Shown: positions 30,217 through 39,852 of the stretch, piece after piece
Layout of the letters: the number at the start of each line of letters is the position of its first letter
Numbering within the stretch: position 1 is the first letter of the stretch
Position numbers and translations under genes: made by a program
DNA from: JACMRI01 sp043778625
GTDB lineage: Bacteria; Bacteroidota; Bacteroidia; UBA4408
Reading direction: 5' to 3'
DNA length: 64,000 nt
Assembly (NCBI GenBank): GCA_043778625.1
Contig: JAYWFU010000147.1
Coordinates: 48,435-112,434, forward strand
Notes under the pieces: generated by a model
Told to the model about the DNA's origin: nothing
Seen by the model: only the letters and a program-made list of their open reading frames with translations
Database searches by the model: none

Positions 30217-31005
30217 ATGAAAAAAATATTAAATATACTAATTGCCCTAGTGTTTACCGCTGTTTCAGCTAATGCGGCACAAATAATTATAGAAGGAAAC
30301 TATCAAGGTAAAAACCTATACATATCCAATCCGTACGCTGGTTCGGGTGTTGGTTTTTGTGTGTACGAGGTGTATGTTAATGATAAATTAACTACTGACG
30401 AGTGGAACTCAAGTGCGTTTGAGGTTGATTTTACTAATTTTTCGTTAAAAAGTGGAGATAAAGTTACTGTTAAAATAAAACATAAAGACGATTGCAAACC
30501 AAAGGTGTTAAATCCTGAAGTATTAAAACCAAAAAGTACATTTGAAATAGTATCAATGAAAGTTGAAAAAGACGGTACTTTAAATTGGAAAGCAAAAGGC
30601 GAAACTGGTAAATTAGGATACGTAGTAGAGCAATTTCGTTGGAATAAATGGATTAAAGTAACCGATGTACAAGGCAAAGGGCAAGAAGCACCAACTGATT
30701 ATAGTGCTAAAGTTGTACCACACTCAGGTGAAAACAAATTTAGAGTAAAACAAGTTGATTTTAGTGGTAGTCCTCGTTATTCTGAGCCTGTAAAATTTCG
30801 TTCAATGAGTAAAGAAATTACATTTTCGCCTGTTAAACCTGACAAAGAAGTTACCTTTAGTGATGAAACAATGTTTGAAGTATGGGATCAGTACGGTAAT
30901 ATTGTAAAAAAAGGAAGTGGAGCTAAGGTAGATGTTACTAGTTTACAAAAAGGAATTTACTACTTAAATTTTGATAATAAAACGGATAAGTTTATAAAAA
31001 AATAA
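30217..31005 (+). CDS. Secreted protein with T9SS-like C-terminal strand pattern
   Basis: The product is 262 aa from ATG 30217 (MKKILNILIALVF; the longer frame uses TTG). It has a signal peptide (1-20) and beta-rich segments, with a middle WKAKGETGKLGYVVEQF region that resembles a fibronectin-like module. The C-terminus (VWDQYGNIVKKGSG ... GIYYLNFDNK) resembles type IX sorting domains, ending KFIKK. It is likely exported by T9SS or retained in the periplasm. Function is unknown. A terminator lies 20 bases downstream. Confidence 0.6.
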   Translation: MKKILNILIALVFTAVSANAAQIIIEGNYQGKNLYISNPYAGSGVGFCVYEVYVNDKLTTDEWNSSAFEVDFTNFSLKSGDKVTVKIKHKDDCKPKVLNPEVLKPKSTFEIVSMKVEKDGTLNWKAKGETGKLGYVVEQFRWNKWIKVTDVQGKGQEAPTDYSAKVVPHSGENKFRVKQVDFSGSPRYSEPVKFRSMSKEITFSPVKPDKEVTFSDETMFEVWDQYGNIVKKGSGAKVDVTSLQKGIYYLNFDNKTDKFIKK

Positions 31006-31026
31006 TAGCATAACACAATTTACTAC

Positions 31027-31062
31027 AAAAAGGGAGCAAGCAAATGTGTTTGTTCCCTTTTT
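31027..31062 (+). terminator. Terminator of the 30217 gene
   Basis: A 15-bp stem with G-U pairs (31027-31041 with 31048-31062) ends in TTTTT on the plus strand. Confidence 0.65.
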
Positions 31063-31088
31063 AAATTTTAACACATCGCACCTATTTT

Positions 31089-31991
31089 ATGTTTCCGTAT
31101 TCATTACCCATAACTAACACACTGCACACTCCCTACGGTAGTATTAATAGCTTTGTAACCACAGCTGTAAATACTGACCAAGCTACAGTAGAATCGTTTG
31201 GCGATGAGTGGACAAAGTTTAATAGTTTTTCAGCTCAAGATATTGCTACTGCAGGCGCTGAGTATTTTGATATAGTTACTCCCGCTATGCTTAACACTAA
31301 TAGTACTGTGCTTGATGTAGGTTGTGGTACTGGCCGCTGGAGTATGTACGTGGCTAACAGAGCCAAATTTATTGAGGCCGTTGACCCCAGTAGTGCTGTG
31401 GTAAGTGCGCAACAACTCACACAAGCTAAATGCACTAATGTTAGAATAACACAAGCCAGTGCCGATGCTATTCCGTTTGCTAACAACTCTTTTGACTTTG
31501 TGTTTAGCTTAGGTGTACTGCACCACATACCTAATACCCAGCAAGCTATTATTGATAGCGTGAGCAAGCTCAAGCCTAGCGGTTGGTTTTTGGTGTACTT
31601 GTATTATAATTTGGATAATAGAGGTGTGGGATATAAAATGGTGTTTTACGCATCAACTATTTTACGTTTAATTATTAATAAATTACCCGCTACCATCAAG
31701 CTAATAGTGGCCGATTGTATAGCTGTTGCGGTGTACATGCCATTGGTGCTATTGGCACGAACACTTGTTAAAATAGGGTGGGAGAGTAGTGCTAAAAAAA
31801 TGCCGTTGTATTATTATGTAGATAAAAATTTTCATATTATTAGAAACGATGCATTAGATAGATTTGGTACGCCTTTAGAACAACGATTTTCCAAAAAGGA
31901 AATTGAAACTATGTTACGCAATGCAGGATTAAGCAACATTACATTTTCAACTAATCAACCTTACTGGCATGCTGTTGGTCAAAAAATATAA
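31089..31991 (+). CDS. Class I SAM-dependent methyltransferase
   Basis: The 300-aa protein has the SAM-binding motif LDVGCGTGRWS (about 76-86), then the acidic VDPS and the motif FDFVFSLGVLHHIPN (about 134-148) typical of the methyltransferase type 11 family. C-terminally it has hydrophobic helices (about 175-225) that could contact a membrane substrate. Its stop codon overlaps the start of the glycosyltransferase gene by one base, so both probably modify the same surface or lipid glycan. The substrate is not known. Confidence 0.8.
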   Translation: MFPYSLPITNTLHTPYGSINSFVTTAVNTDQATVESFGDEWTKFNSFSAQDIATAGAEYFDIVTPAMLNTNSTVLDVGCGTGRWSMYVANRAKFIEAVDPSSAVVSAQQLTQAKCTNVRITQASADAIPFANNSFDFVFSLGVLHHIPNTQQAIIDSVSKLKPSGWFLVYLYYNLDNRGVGYKMVFYASTILRLIINKLPATIKLIVADCIAVAVYMPLVLLARTLVKIGWESSAKKMPLYYYVDKNFHIIRNDALDRFGTPLEQRFSKKEIETMLRNAGLSNITFSTNQPYWHAVGQKI

Positions 31992-33121
31992 TGGAAAACA
32001 TGGCAACTAACAAGCAATTATTGTTTTTGTGTCCGCACCCTATAAATACCGCGCCTGGGCAGCGATTGAAGTACGAGCAGTATTTTGCACACATTGAAAA
32101 CGCAGGCTACGCAATAACCGTATCGCCATTTATGACCATGCCCTTTTGGAATATTGTGTATAAGAAAGGCTACTTGTTCCAAAAAATTAGGTTGACATTA
32201 TACGGATATTTTATGCGTATTAAAATACTATTTACTTTGCATAAATACGATGCCGTATACGTGTTTTTGTGGGCAACACCGTTTGGTTTCCCAATTATTG
32301 AATGGGCTATTTGCAAACTCAACAAAAACATTATTTATGATATTGACGATATGGTTTTTTTGGGGCACTCAAGTACCGCTAATCGTTTTATAGAGCGATT
32401 TAAAGGCACCGATAAAATGATTTACTTAATGCAACAAGCCAAGCATGTAATAGTGTGTACGCCCAAGCTACACGAATTTGTAAAGCAATATAACGCTAAC
32501 AGTACTGATATATCGTCCACTATAAATACTGATACGTACCAAATTGCAAACGAGTACACCAATCATAAACGGTTGGTGCTGGGCTGGAGTGGTAGCCATA
32601 GCACATCAAAATACTTGTTGTTGTTAGAACCTGTGCTACAAAAATTAAAACACGAATTTGATTTTGAAATTAGAGTAATAGGCGATGCTAACTTTAAATT
32701 TAACGAACTAGCCGCTAACGCTATTGCGTGGAACGCCAGTACTGAGGTAGCCGATTTACAACAAATTGATATTGGCCTGTATCCATTACCTAACGAAGAG
32801 TGGGTGTATGGCAAAAGCGGCTTAAAAGCACTGCAATACATGGCATTGGGCATACCTACGGTTGCCACTGCTATTGGCGCTAATTACAGAGTTATTGAAC
32901 ACGAAAAAAGCGGTTATTTAGCAAGCTCCGAAACAGAATGGTATGCAGCATTAAAACAACTTATTGAAAACCCATCATTGCGCCAAACTATTGGCGCAAC
33001 AGCCCGAGAGCGGGTAGTGCAACACTATTCAATAACAGCTAATAAGCAAACTTATATTGATATAATAACTAAGGTGGTAGCTACCTATTTTTTAATTTGT
33101 ATTGTTATCAATTGCACTTAA
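31991..33121 (+). CDS. Family-1 type glycosyltransferase
   Basis: The 376-aa protein is a GT-B fold glycosyltransferase. The N-terminal half has IIYDIDDMVFLGHS; the C-terminal half has WSGSHSTSKYL and PLPNEEWVYGKSGLKALQY, the KSxxK/E-type nucleotide-sugar site, then ALGIPTVAT. It probably adds a sugar in surface polysaccharide synthesis. The last residues (ATYFLICIVINCT) are hydrophobic and overlap the end of the convergent HEPN gene, so the original C-terminus may have been changed by insertion of that cassette. Confidence 0.8.
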   Translation: MENMATNKQLLFLCPHPINTAPGQRLKYEQYFAHIENAGYAITVSPFMTMPFWNIVYKKGYLFQKIRLTLYGYFMRIKILFTLHKYDAVYVFLWATPFGFPIIEWAICKLNKNIIYDIDDMVFLGHSSTANRFIERFKGTDKMIYLMQQAKHVIVCTPKLHEFVKQYNANSTDISSTINTDTYQIANEYTNHKRLVLGWSGSHSTSKYLLLLEPVLQKLKHEFDFEIRVIGDANFKFNELAANAIAWNASTEVADLQQIDIGLYPLPNEEWVYGKSGLKALQYMALGIPTVATAIGANYRVIEHEKSGYLASSETEWYAALKQLIENPSLRQTIGATARERVVQHYSITANKQTYIDIITKVVATYFLICIVINCT

Positions 33122-33838
33122 ATACTTGTTATATAATTCAACAAATATTTTATCAATTAAAATTAGAATACTGAAATAAATAAAATAGTTGTCGTATTTA
33201 TAATTAGGATTTGCTAGTGTATTTAATGTGGGTAAGTTTTGTTGATAAGATAGAGTATTATGAGCAATTCGGTTTCGATGATTGTATAATAGTTTATGTT
33301 TTTTTTGTAAATTATCTCCAAATAAATTTATACTGTCATGCTTCCCTTTCACGAAAATATCACTTGGAGTTATTTTCATTTCTATAAAAGTATTAAAATT
33401 CTCCTGATCCCAAATTGATAAATTTGTAGCCGCAAAATTATTCTTCACAAAATCAATTGTATTTTCTAACATATTTGTTAAATCAATTTCTAATTTAAAA
33501 TCAAATGTTGAATTGTGTTCTATTACTTGCTTTAGTAGTTGGAGGAAGACTTTGTTTTTATCTGTGTAAGATGAGCATTCTCCTAATTTTGCTTCATTTG
33601 CTAATAAAGTACGTCTATAATCAAAATCATTTGTTGCTATTTCCCAAACAATACACTTTAATTTTTGTTCCTGAAACCCTGTCATTTTTAAAAAAACTGA
33701 TGGCATCAAATAATCACGCAAAGAAAATGTTTCAATGCCATTTCCAATTCCGGCACTTGCATGTACCACCTCTTCTAATATATGAGTAATAGATGATTCA
33801 ATAAACTTTTTATGAACGCTATGATACATCGTTGTCAA
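33092..33838 (-). CDS. HEPN-domain protein, putative RNase of a DUF262 module
   Basis: The 248-aa helical protein has the HEPN ribonuclease motif RxxxxH as R188-N-R-I-A-H193 in HRNRIAHN. It is an AT-rich gene overlapping the DUF262 gene by 20 bases, so they are co-translated. HEPN proteins of the MAE_28990/MAE_18760 group are known to accompany DUF262 in defence islands. The likely role is an RNase that arrests infected cells, controlled by its partner. The 5' helices (about 1-60) are not assigned. Confidence 0.65.
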   Translation of the reverse strand: MTTMYHSVHKKFIESSITHILEEVVHASAGIGNGIETFSLRDYLMPSVFLKMTGFQEQKLKCIVWEIATNDFDYRRTLLANEAKLGECSSYTDKNKVFLQLLKQVIEHNSTFDFKLEIDLTNMLENTIDFVKNNFAATNLSIWDQENFNTFIEMKITPSDIFVKGKHDSINLFGDNLQKKHKLLYNHRNRIAHNTLSYQQNLPTLNTLANPNYKYDNYFIYFSILILIDKIFVELYNKYLSAIDNNTN

Positions 33839-35018
33839 TTTTCACATACTTATCCATTATTTTGATTGATTTATCAATACGTTCCCGTAAATACTTTAAT
33901 GTACTTGGAGACTTTGCATGTAGCTTATCATTTTTAAATACAGTAGTTTCTCTGTTTATATTTGGTTGTAATTCTACCAACCTTGCAATATCTATGCTTT
34001 TATTTTCAAAAATTACTGCGTAAATCAAACCAAAAAGCATCATGTCTAAGTCAATAATTGAATCAAACTGTTTTGTAAGAAACACATCTTCTATTGCTTT
34101 CTGTAACAATTCACATTTAGCTTTGAATTCTTTCTGGGGAAAAACAGTTTCGAAATCAACAAATAATCCACAACTCTCATCACCTGTAACGGAACAAATA
34201 TATTTTTCGTAATAGCTTTCCATTCTAGACTTAAAGCCAATTCCTATTTGAGCTGTATTTGAGTCTTTTTTATATTGCGACAATAAAGACATATACCTTA
34301 CGAAGTCGGCACAACCTACATTGTTAACAATTAGTTTTTCGAAAAAATCAGGCGCGAAATAATTAGCTAAACTTTCGTCAGAGTAATAGAGAGACGCTCT
34401 TTTTTCTTGCGCTGATAAAGATTTACCTTCATTATTTATACTCCTAAAAACTGTAGAATAATACTTTTGTTGTTCCTTTTTATCTTCACTATGAGGTACT
34501 ACATAAGAAAAACCTAAAAAAGTATTGCTAAAAAAATCATCCTTTATACCAAGATTCATTATTTTATAATTAGCCTTTTCAATGTTTTCAATGCTTTGAA
34601 TAATTTGATCTTTATTTTTACCAATTTTTGTTAACTCGTCAAATCGCCACACTAAAGCATTATCTTCATCTTCATTTTCACTATCATTTTCATCCGCAAT
34701 TTTTACTGTCTTGTCTTTGTACTTACTGGTATTAGGGAAATAACCTACGTATGCTAGTAAAATACTTGTTAGTCGTTGCTGTCCATCAAGAATTAAATTA
34801 GTTTTAACATCACCACTTTTAACATCACTACTTTTAAATGCACCTATTGTAATTGGCGGAACAAATTGATTGTTTTTTAATGCATCGATTAGTGTTTTAA
34901 CCTTTTTATCATCCCAAACAAAACGCCTTTGATATGCTGGAAGAGTAATGTTTTTTTTGAGAATTAATTCAATCCAATGCATGAGCGAATACTGCCCATA
35001 ATATACTCGGTTTTCCAT
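33819..35018 (-). CDS. DUF262 (GmrSD N-terminal-like) protein
   Basis: The 399-aa protein carries a DUF262/ParB-like NTPase domain: LPAYQRRFVWDDKKV (about 26-40) and the signature LDGQQRLTS (77-85). DUF262 is the N-terminal part of the type IV restriction enzyme GmrSD and occurs in several defence systems, with a nucleotide-binding or cutting role. No HNH/DUF1524 nuclease domain follows, so nuclease action would come from the HEPN partner. It is transcribed before the HEPN gene in a two-gene unit. AT-rich composition suggests transfer. Confidence 0.7.
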   Translation of the reverse strand: MENRVYYGQYSLMHWIELILKKNITLPAYQRRFVWDDKKVKTLIDALKNNQFVPPITIGAFKSSDVKSGDVKTNLILDGQQRLTSILLAYVGYFPNTSKYKDKTVKIADENDSENEDEDNALVWRFDELTKIGKNKDQIIQSIENIEKANYKIMNLGIKDDFFSNTFLGFSYVVPHSEDKKEQQKYYSTVFRSINNEGKSLSAQEKRASLYYSDESLANYFAPDFFEKLIVNNVGCADFVRYMSLLSQYKKDSNTAQIGIGFKSRMESYYEKYICSVTGDESCGLFVDFETVFPQKEFKAKCELLQKAIEDVFLTKQFDSIIDLDMMLFGLIYAVIFENKSIDIARLVELQPNINRETTVFKNDKLHAKSPSTLKYLRERIDKSIKIMDKYVKIDNDVS

Positions 35019-35068
35019 AACTGTATTTTTACTGTTGTATTTTTACTTGAATGCAAGTGGTATAAGAG

Positions 35069-37186
35069 TTACTCCACTATTAATTTCTTCACTACTTTAG
35101 TACCATTAGCAGTAAGTTCAATTAAATAAAAACCGCTAGCTAATGCACTGGTATTTATATCATAATTATGCTCGCCTAGTGCTAGGTTATCATTGGCTAC
35201 TATTTGTACCGTTTGCCCACAAGTATTGGTAATAATTATATTTACATTGCTAGGGTCTGCTAATACAAAACTAATAGTAGCTAACCCCGCTGATGGATTA
35301 GGCTGTACCTGCACACTCTGTTGCGCCATTGCCACATTAGCTAACCCATTGGCCGTTAAATTAGTAGTAAGCTGTATATCATCAATATACAAGTTATTAC
35401 CTCCAGCTTCAGTAAATACATATTTTAATACTACATTATTATTACCGTAAGCGGTTGATAAATTATTAAGCGTTACTAATTTCCACTCTGTAGCATCGCC
35501 TTTTACTGGCACATAATTACCAAATGTAAAGTTACCTGCTATTGGGCTTAAATCGTTAGTGGGGTTAGTAGTGTTGGCGGTGCGTGCATAACGTGGAGTA
35601 CCAACAAAACCTAGGTTACAGTTAGTTTGCATGTATAATTCTAATTTATCTTTATCAGTAGATGTCATTGGTGCGTAGGCATATCTAAATGATAATGTAG
35701 CTGAGGTTACCCCTGTAAAATCAAGTGGCGGAAAATATACTTCGTCCACCCCTCCGTTGGCATTCGCACTGTTATTAATAACTAACGCATTATTACCCGT
35801 AAAACTTGTAGCATTGGTGGTTTTAAAATACTTATTGTCGTTATTATTATTTAGTGTAATCCAGTTTTGAACAAATGTGGTATTGTTTTCAAATCCTTCG
35901 TTGAAGTTAGCTACAGGCATCGCTGCAACGGCACTTAATATGTGCACAATACCTGTTTTGGTAATAGTATTATTACCAGCAGCGTTGCCTACGGTTAGCG
36001 TTACGCTATAAGTGCCAGGTGTGGTATAACTAACTTGCTCAGTTGAGTTGGTTGATGTGGCGGGTGTTCCGCCTTGAAACGTCCAGTTATAATAACTAGG
36101 TACTGCATTACTTGAAATATCAGTAAACGTAATAGGTACATTTACGCACGCTACGTTTTTGGTTTGTTTAAAATCGGCAACAGGTGCGCATAGTGTTGGC
36201 GTGGTAACCCCTGTAACAGCTAAGTTAGCGGAGCTCCATAAATTATTACGCCCCGAAGTACTTGACTGTAAGGCAGCTTGCATACGTTGCGCTTGGCCAT
36301 GAGTAAACATTTTTTCGCAGTAGGAATAATCCATAAAATTTTGAAAATTTTCATCAACTCCTGTACTACATAATTGGTAAGTACTGGGATCATTTAAGTT
36401 AGGGCAACTTAAATATCCTTTTGATGTTGGAGTATCATATACAAAATCATCGTTGTTACAATCAACACCACATGAGTTCCAGCCAAAAGTGTGATTTAAA
36501 TCGAGCCAATGCCCAACTTCATGCGTAAGCACACGTGAACTAAACGGATTTGAAGTGCCTATTGAACCAATGTAAGTGTGTAGTACCACTATTGCATCGG
36601 CGGCATCGCCAGTGTTCCAGGTACCTGGTAGCCAAGTATAGCCTGCTGCATTAAAACCGTTACTTAGTTTAATTGATTTAACTACATACACGTTCATATA
36701 CTTAGTTGGGTTCCATGTTTTGTCATATAGTGTTGCCGATTGATCGTCCCAATTACTATTAGCATCATAATAATGCACAATACCATTGGTACAGTTACCA
36801 TTGGGGTCTTTAGTGGCTAATTCAAACCTAATGTTAGTTGAGTCCGCAATGGTTTTAAACGAAGGAATAATATCAACTGTATCCGCATTTTGTTTGGCGT
36901 AGTCAATATTCATAACACGCATTTGGTCAATTACTTGTGCGTCCGAAATGTTTTCAGTTCCTCCTAAGTGCAAAATATGAAACACCACAGGTATAGTGTA
37001 ATTGCCCACATGCTTGGCATTAACGGTACGTAAGGCTTTGTTTTTATTTTCCATCTTTGCTTTTAATGCAGGATTGGCAGCAAACAGTTCGCGCATTTTA
37101 ACGTCGGATGCACAGCGTAATTCGTTTTGTGCAAAGGCAGTAACTATTAATGATAGTGCGGTGGCTAGGGATATTATTTTTTTCAT
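35069..37186 (-). CDS. M43-family metalloprotease with PKD and T9SS sorting domain
   Basis: The 705-aa secreted enzyme has a signal peptide (1-19), a pro-region, and a zinc-protease domain with THEVGHWLDLNH (H222, E223, H226, H232) and a Met-turn FMDYSYCEKMFT, as in cytophagalysin/pappalysin. A PKD domain follows (about 340-420), then a jelly-roll-like region, and a type IX sorting domain at the C-terminus (VQPNPSAGLATISF ... VKKLIVE). It would be exported to the cell surface or medium to cut proteins. It is monocistronic and convergent with no neighbour. Confidence 0.9.
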   Translation of the reverse strand: MKKIISLATALSLIVTAFAQNELRCASDVKMRELFAANPALKAKMENKNKALRTVNAKHVGNYTIPVVFHILHLGGTENISDAQVIDQMRVMNIDYAKQNADTVDIIPSFKTIADSTNIRFELATKDPNGNCTNGIVHYYDANSNWDDQSATLYDKTWNPTKYMNVYVVKSIKLSNGFNAAGYTWLPGTWNTGDAADAIVVLHTYIGSIGTSNPFSSRVLTHEVGHWLDLNHTFGWNSCGVDCNNDDFVYDTPTSKGYLSCPNLNDPSTYQLCSTGVDENFQNFMDYSYCEKMFTHGQAQRMQAALQSSTSGRNNLWSSANLAVTGVTTPTLCAPVADFKQTKNVACVNVPITFTDISSNAVPSYYNWTFQGGTPATSTNSTEQVSYTTPGTYSVTLTVGNAAGNNTITKTGIVHILSAVAAMPVANFNEGFENNTTFVQNWITLNNNNDNKYFKTTNATSFTGNNALVINNSANANGGVDEVYFPPLDFTGVTSATLSFRYAYAPMTSTDKDKLELYMQTNCNLGFVGTPRYARTANTTNPTNDLSPIAGNFTFGNYVPVKGDATEWKLVTLNNLSTAYGNNNVVLKYVFTEAGGNNLYIDDIQLTTNLTANGLANVAMAQQSVQVQPNPSAGLATISFVLADPSNVNIIITNTCGQTVQIVANDNLALGEHNYDINTSALASGFYLIELTANGTKVVKKLIVE

Positions 37187-37320
37187 AGTTGTAAATATTA
37201 ATTTATATAATTTAAAGATATTAAATAATTAACATCAAAATGTATTTTTTCAACGTAAATGCTTTTGTAGCTCGTTATACCACGTTTAATTACAAGTTAT
37301 TTTTACGTAAGTTTACAATT

Positions 37321-37692
37321 ATGAAAAAAGCAATTACCACCATTGTATTACTTGTTTGTTCCAATGCCTTTATGACTTTTGCGTGGTATGGGCATTTAAA
37401 ATTTAAACAAATGAATTGGTTTAATAACATAGGCTTAGTGGGCATTATAGTCATTAGTTGGGGTATTGCATTGTTAGAATACGCGTTTCAGGTGCCAGCC
37501 AACAAAATAGGTTATATTGATAACGGAGGCCCGTTTAACCTTTGGCAATTAAAAGTAATACAGGAGGTAATAACATTAGTAATGTTTACACTATTTACGA
37601 TAACTTTTTTTAAAAACGAAACGCTAAAAACTAATCACTTTATTGGCTTTGGATTTTTGATATTGGCAGTTTATTTCATTTTTAAAAAATAA
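37321..37692 (+). CDS. DUF486/DMT-family small membrane protein
   Basis: The product is 123 aa from ATG 37321 (the frame from 37240 has no plausible leader). It has four membrane helices and the DUF486 pattern: FAWYGHLKFKQMNW, WGIALLEYAFQVPANKIGY and FNLWQLKVIQEVI. The family is related to the drug/metabolite transporter superfamily, with unknown substrate. It is followed directly by a lipoprotein gene with a gap of about 20 bases. Confidence 0.8.
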   Translation: MKKAITTIVLLVCSNAFMTFAWYGHLKFKQMNWFNNIGLVGIIVISWGIALLEYAFQVPANKIGYIDNGGPFNLWQLKVIQEVITLVMFTLFTITFFKNETLKTNHFIGFGFLILAVYFIFKK

Positions 37693-37714
37693 AATGTGTA
37701 ATTTTAATTTCAAA

Positions 37715-38443
37715 ATGAAATTCACGGCATCGTCTTATTTAATAACTACTACCGCAAACCAAGCCATACTTGTTGTAAGCTGTTGTATACTATTGATAAT
37801 TGCCTGTAAAAAAACTACCCCTTTAATAACACCTCCTACTTACTACAACTACCAACGTAATGATGTGGGCTACATAGCTACTTATGCTGTGGATTCAACC
37901 GTGTACGATGATTTTACTAAAACAACTATTAAGTACCGTTACTATATTAAACTATACAACCAAAGCACTTACACCACGGTAGATACTTTTGCTATTACGC
38001 AACAATTGGTATACAAAAGCAACTACGCTAACGATTCGTTTATGTTTATTAGCGTGCGAGGTAGCCAATATCGCAACAACAAAACTATTGAACTTAACAA
38101 CAACGTTAAAAGGATACTACTTAACTATCCGTTAATAAAAAACAAGGTATGGAATATTAATGCCGAAAATAATTTAGTCCTAAAAAATGTAACCGTAACG
38201 GCCATTGATAATAGTTACACCTACAACAATACTAGCTACGCTGATGTACGCGAAATTACGTACGAAAACGATTCTAATTTAATAACTAAAAATGTAGAAT
38301 TATATCAATACGCACCTAGCGTAGGGCTAGTGCATAGGCAAGTTACGCATTTACAATCGCAAACCATTAAGCCTAATATTTCAATATCATTAAGAGCTAC
38401 TAGTGGCTATAGCGTTAGTTATAACTTGCTAAATCATAATTAG
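37715..38443 (+). CDS. Lipoprotein of unknown function
   Basis: The frame opens at 37694; ATG 37715 is preferred since it leaves an N-terminus closer to a lipoprotein signal, with lipobox LIIAC. The mature protein (about 210 aa) is beta-rich, with many Tyr, Asn and Thr, and ends SYNLLNHN. No domain is recognised. It follows the DUF486 gene closely and may be co-transcribed with it. Confidence 0.6.
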   Translation: MKFTASSYLITTTANQAILVVSCCILLIIACKKTTPLITPPTYYNYQRNDVGYIATYAVDSTVYDDFTKTTIKYRYYIKLYNQSTYTTVDTFAITQQLVYKSNYANDSFMFISVRGSQYRNNKTIELNNNVKRILLNYPLIKNKVWNINAENNLVLKNVTVTAIDNSYTYNNTSYADVREITYENDSNLITKNVELYQYAPSVGLVHRQVTHLQSQTIKPNISISLRATSGYSVSYNLLNHN

Positions 38444-38543
38444 AGAGTGATGGTTTATACACACAAAGAATAGCACAAAATAACATAGTACAACTACACA
38501 CAATTTTTATACTTTTGTTTAAAATAGTAAATTAAAAATTCTT

Positions 38544-39782
38544 ATGCCAATAATTGATTTAAAAGTTCCAAGTCCAGGAGAATCTATTACAGAAGTAGTA
38601 ATAGCAAAATGGTTAGTAAAAAACGGAGATTATGTACAGAAAGACCAAGAGCTAGCCGAAGTAGATTCTGACAAAGCAACACTTACATTAAATGCCGAAC
38701 ATGCGGGAGCGGTACAACTTATTGCTGCAGAGGGCGATACTGTAAAAGTAGGCGATGTGGCCTGCAAAGTAAACACTGATGCTGTAGCACCCGCCGTTAT
38801 TACTGCCCCAGTGGCCGAGGCTAAAGTGGTAGCAACTATGCCAACACCTGTGGCACAAGCAATGCCAGTAACCACTACCTATGCTAATGGTACACCAAGC
38901 CCAACAGCAGCCAAAACAATGGCCGAAAATAATATTGTCGCTAACAAAATTACAGGCACTGGCAAAGACGGACGCATTACCAACCAAGATGTACTAGCTG
39001 CTATGGCTAAAGGCTTTAGCACACAAGATACAGCAAGTAACTGGGCAGGCGAACGCAATGTGGAACGTGTAAAAATGACTCCCTTACGCAAAAAATTAGC
39101 ACAACGTTTAGTAAGCGTTAAGCAGGAAACCGCTATGCTTACTACCTTTAACGAAATTGATATGAGCGCAATAATGGAATTGCGTAACAAGTACAAAGAT
39201 AAATTTAAAGAAAAACATGGCACTAACTTAGGCTTTATGAGTTTCTTTACTAAGGCCGTAACCGAGGCACTAGGATTGTTTCCAGCAGTTAATGCAATGA
39301 TTGATGGCGAAGAAATTGTGTACCACCGCTATGCTGATATTGGTATAGCAGTAAGTGCGCCCAAAGGCTTAGTAGTGCCCGTATTACGCAATGCCGAAAT
39401 GATGAGCCTTGCAGGCATTGAAACAGGGATTAAAAACTTGGCATTAAAAGCCCGCGATAATAAAATTACGGTAGATGATATGACGGGTGGTACATTTACC
39501 ATTACCAACGGTGGAGTATTTGGTTCGTTAATGAGTACACCAATTATTAACCCGCCACAAGTAGCTATATTAGGTATGCACAACATTGTGGAGCGACCAA
39601 TAGCAGTTAATGGCGAGGTTAAAATTAGACCAATGATGTACGTAGCACTAAGCTACGACCATAGAGTTATTGACGGGCGAGAGTCAGTAGGTTTTTTGGT
39701 TAAGGTAAAAGAAATGTGCGAGAACCCAATTAAACTATTATTTAGTGCTAAAGACCCTCAAGAGGTTTTATTAGGCTTATAA
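38544..39782 (+). CDS. sucB: Dihydrolipoyl succinyltransferase, E2 of 2-oxoglutarate dehydrogenase
   Basis: The 412-aa protein has a lipoyl domain (VPSPGESITEVVIAKW, lipoyl-Lys in DSDKA, about residue 43), a peripheral-subunit-binding domain (about 110-150, SPTAAKTMAENNI and GRITNQDVL), and a catalytic domain ending with SYDHRVIDGRE, which carries the active His. It passes succinyl groups to CoA in the citric acid cycle. The E1 gene is not adjacent in this window. A TACTTTTG box at 38510 could be its promoter, and a strong terminator follows. Confidence 0.92.
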   Translation: MPIIDLKVPSPGESITEVVIAKWLVKNGDYVQKDQELAEVDSDKATLTLNAEHAGAVQLIAAEGDTVKVGDVACKVNTDAVAPAVITAPVAEAKVVATMPTPVAQAMPVTTTYANGTPSPTAAKTMAENNIVANKITGTGKDGRITNQDVLAAMAKGFSTQDTASNWAGERNVERVKMTPLRKKLAQRLVSVKQETAMLTTFNEIDMSAIMELRNKYKDKFKEKHGTNLGFMSFFTKAVTEALGLFPAVNAMIDGEEIVYHRYADIGIAVSAPKGLVVPVLRNAEMMSLAGIETGIKNLALKARDNKITVDDMTGGTFTITNGGVFGSLMSTPIINPPQVAILGMHNIVERPIAVNGEVKIRPMMYVALSYDHRVIDGRESVGFLVKVKEMCENPIKLLFSAKDPQEVLLGL

Positions 39783-39804
39783 TTACTAAATTAACAACTA
39801 TACC

Positions 39805-39837
39805 AAACCTGCAACAGCACAATGCTGTTGCAGGTTT
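39805..39837. terminator. Bidirectional terminator between sucB and the AsmA-like gene
   Basis: A perfect 15-bp stem (39805-39819 with 39823-39837, loop CAA) is followed by TTTTT on the plus strand and by AT-rich sequence on the minus strand, where the convergent gene ends at 39853. Confidence 0.8.
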
Positions 39838-39852
39838 TTAGTTTAACAAGTA

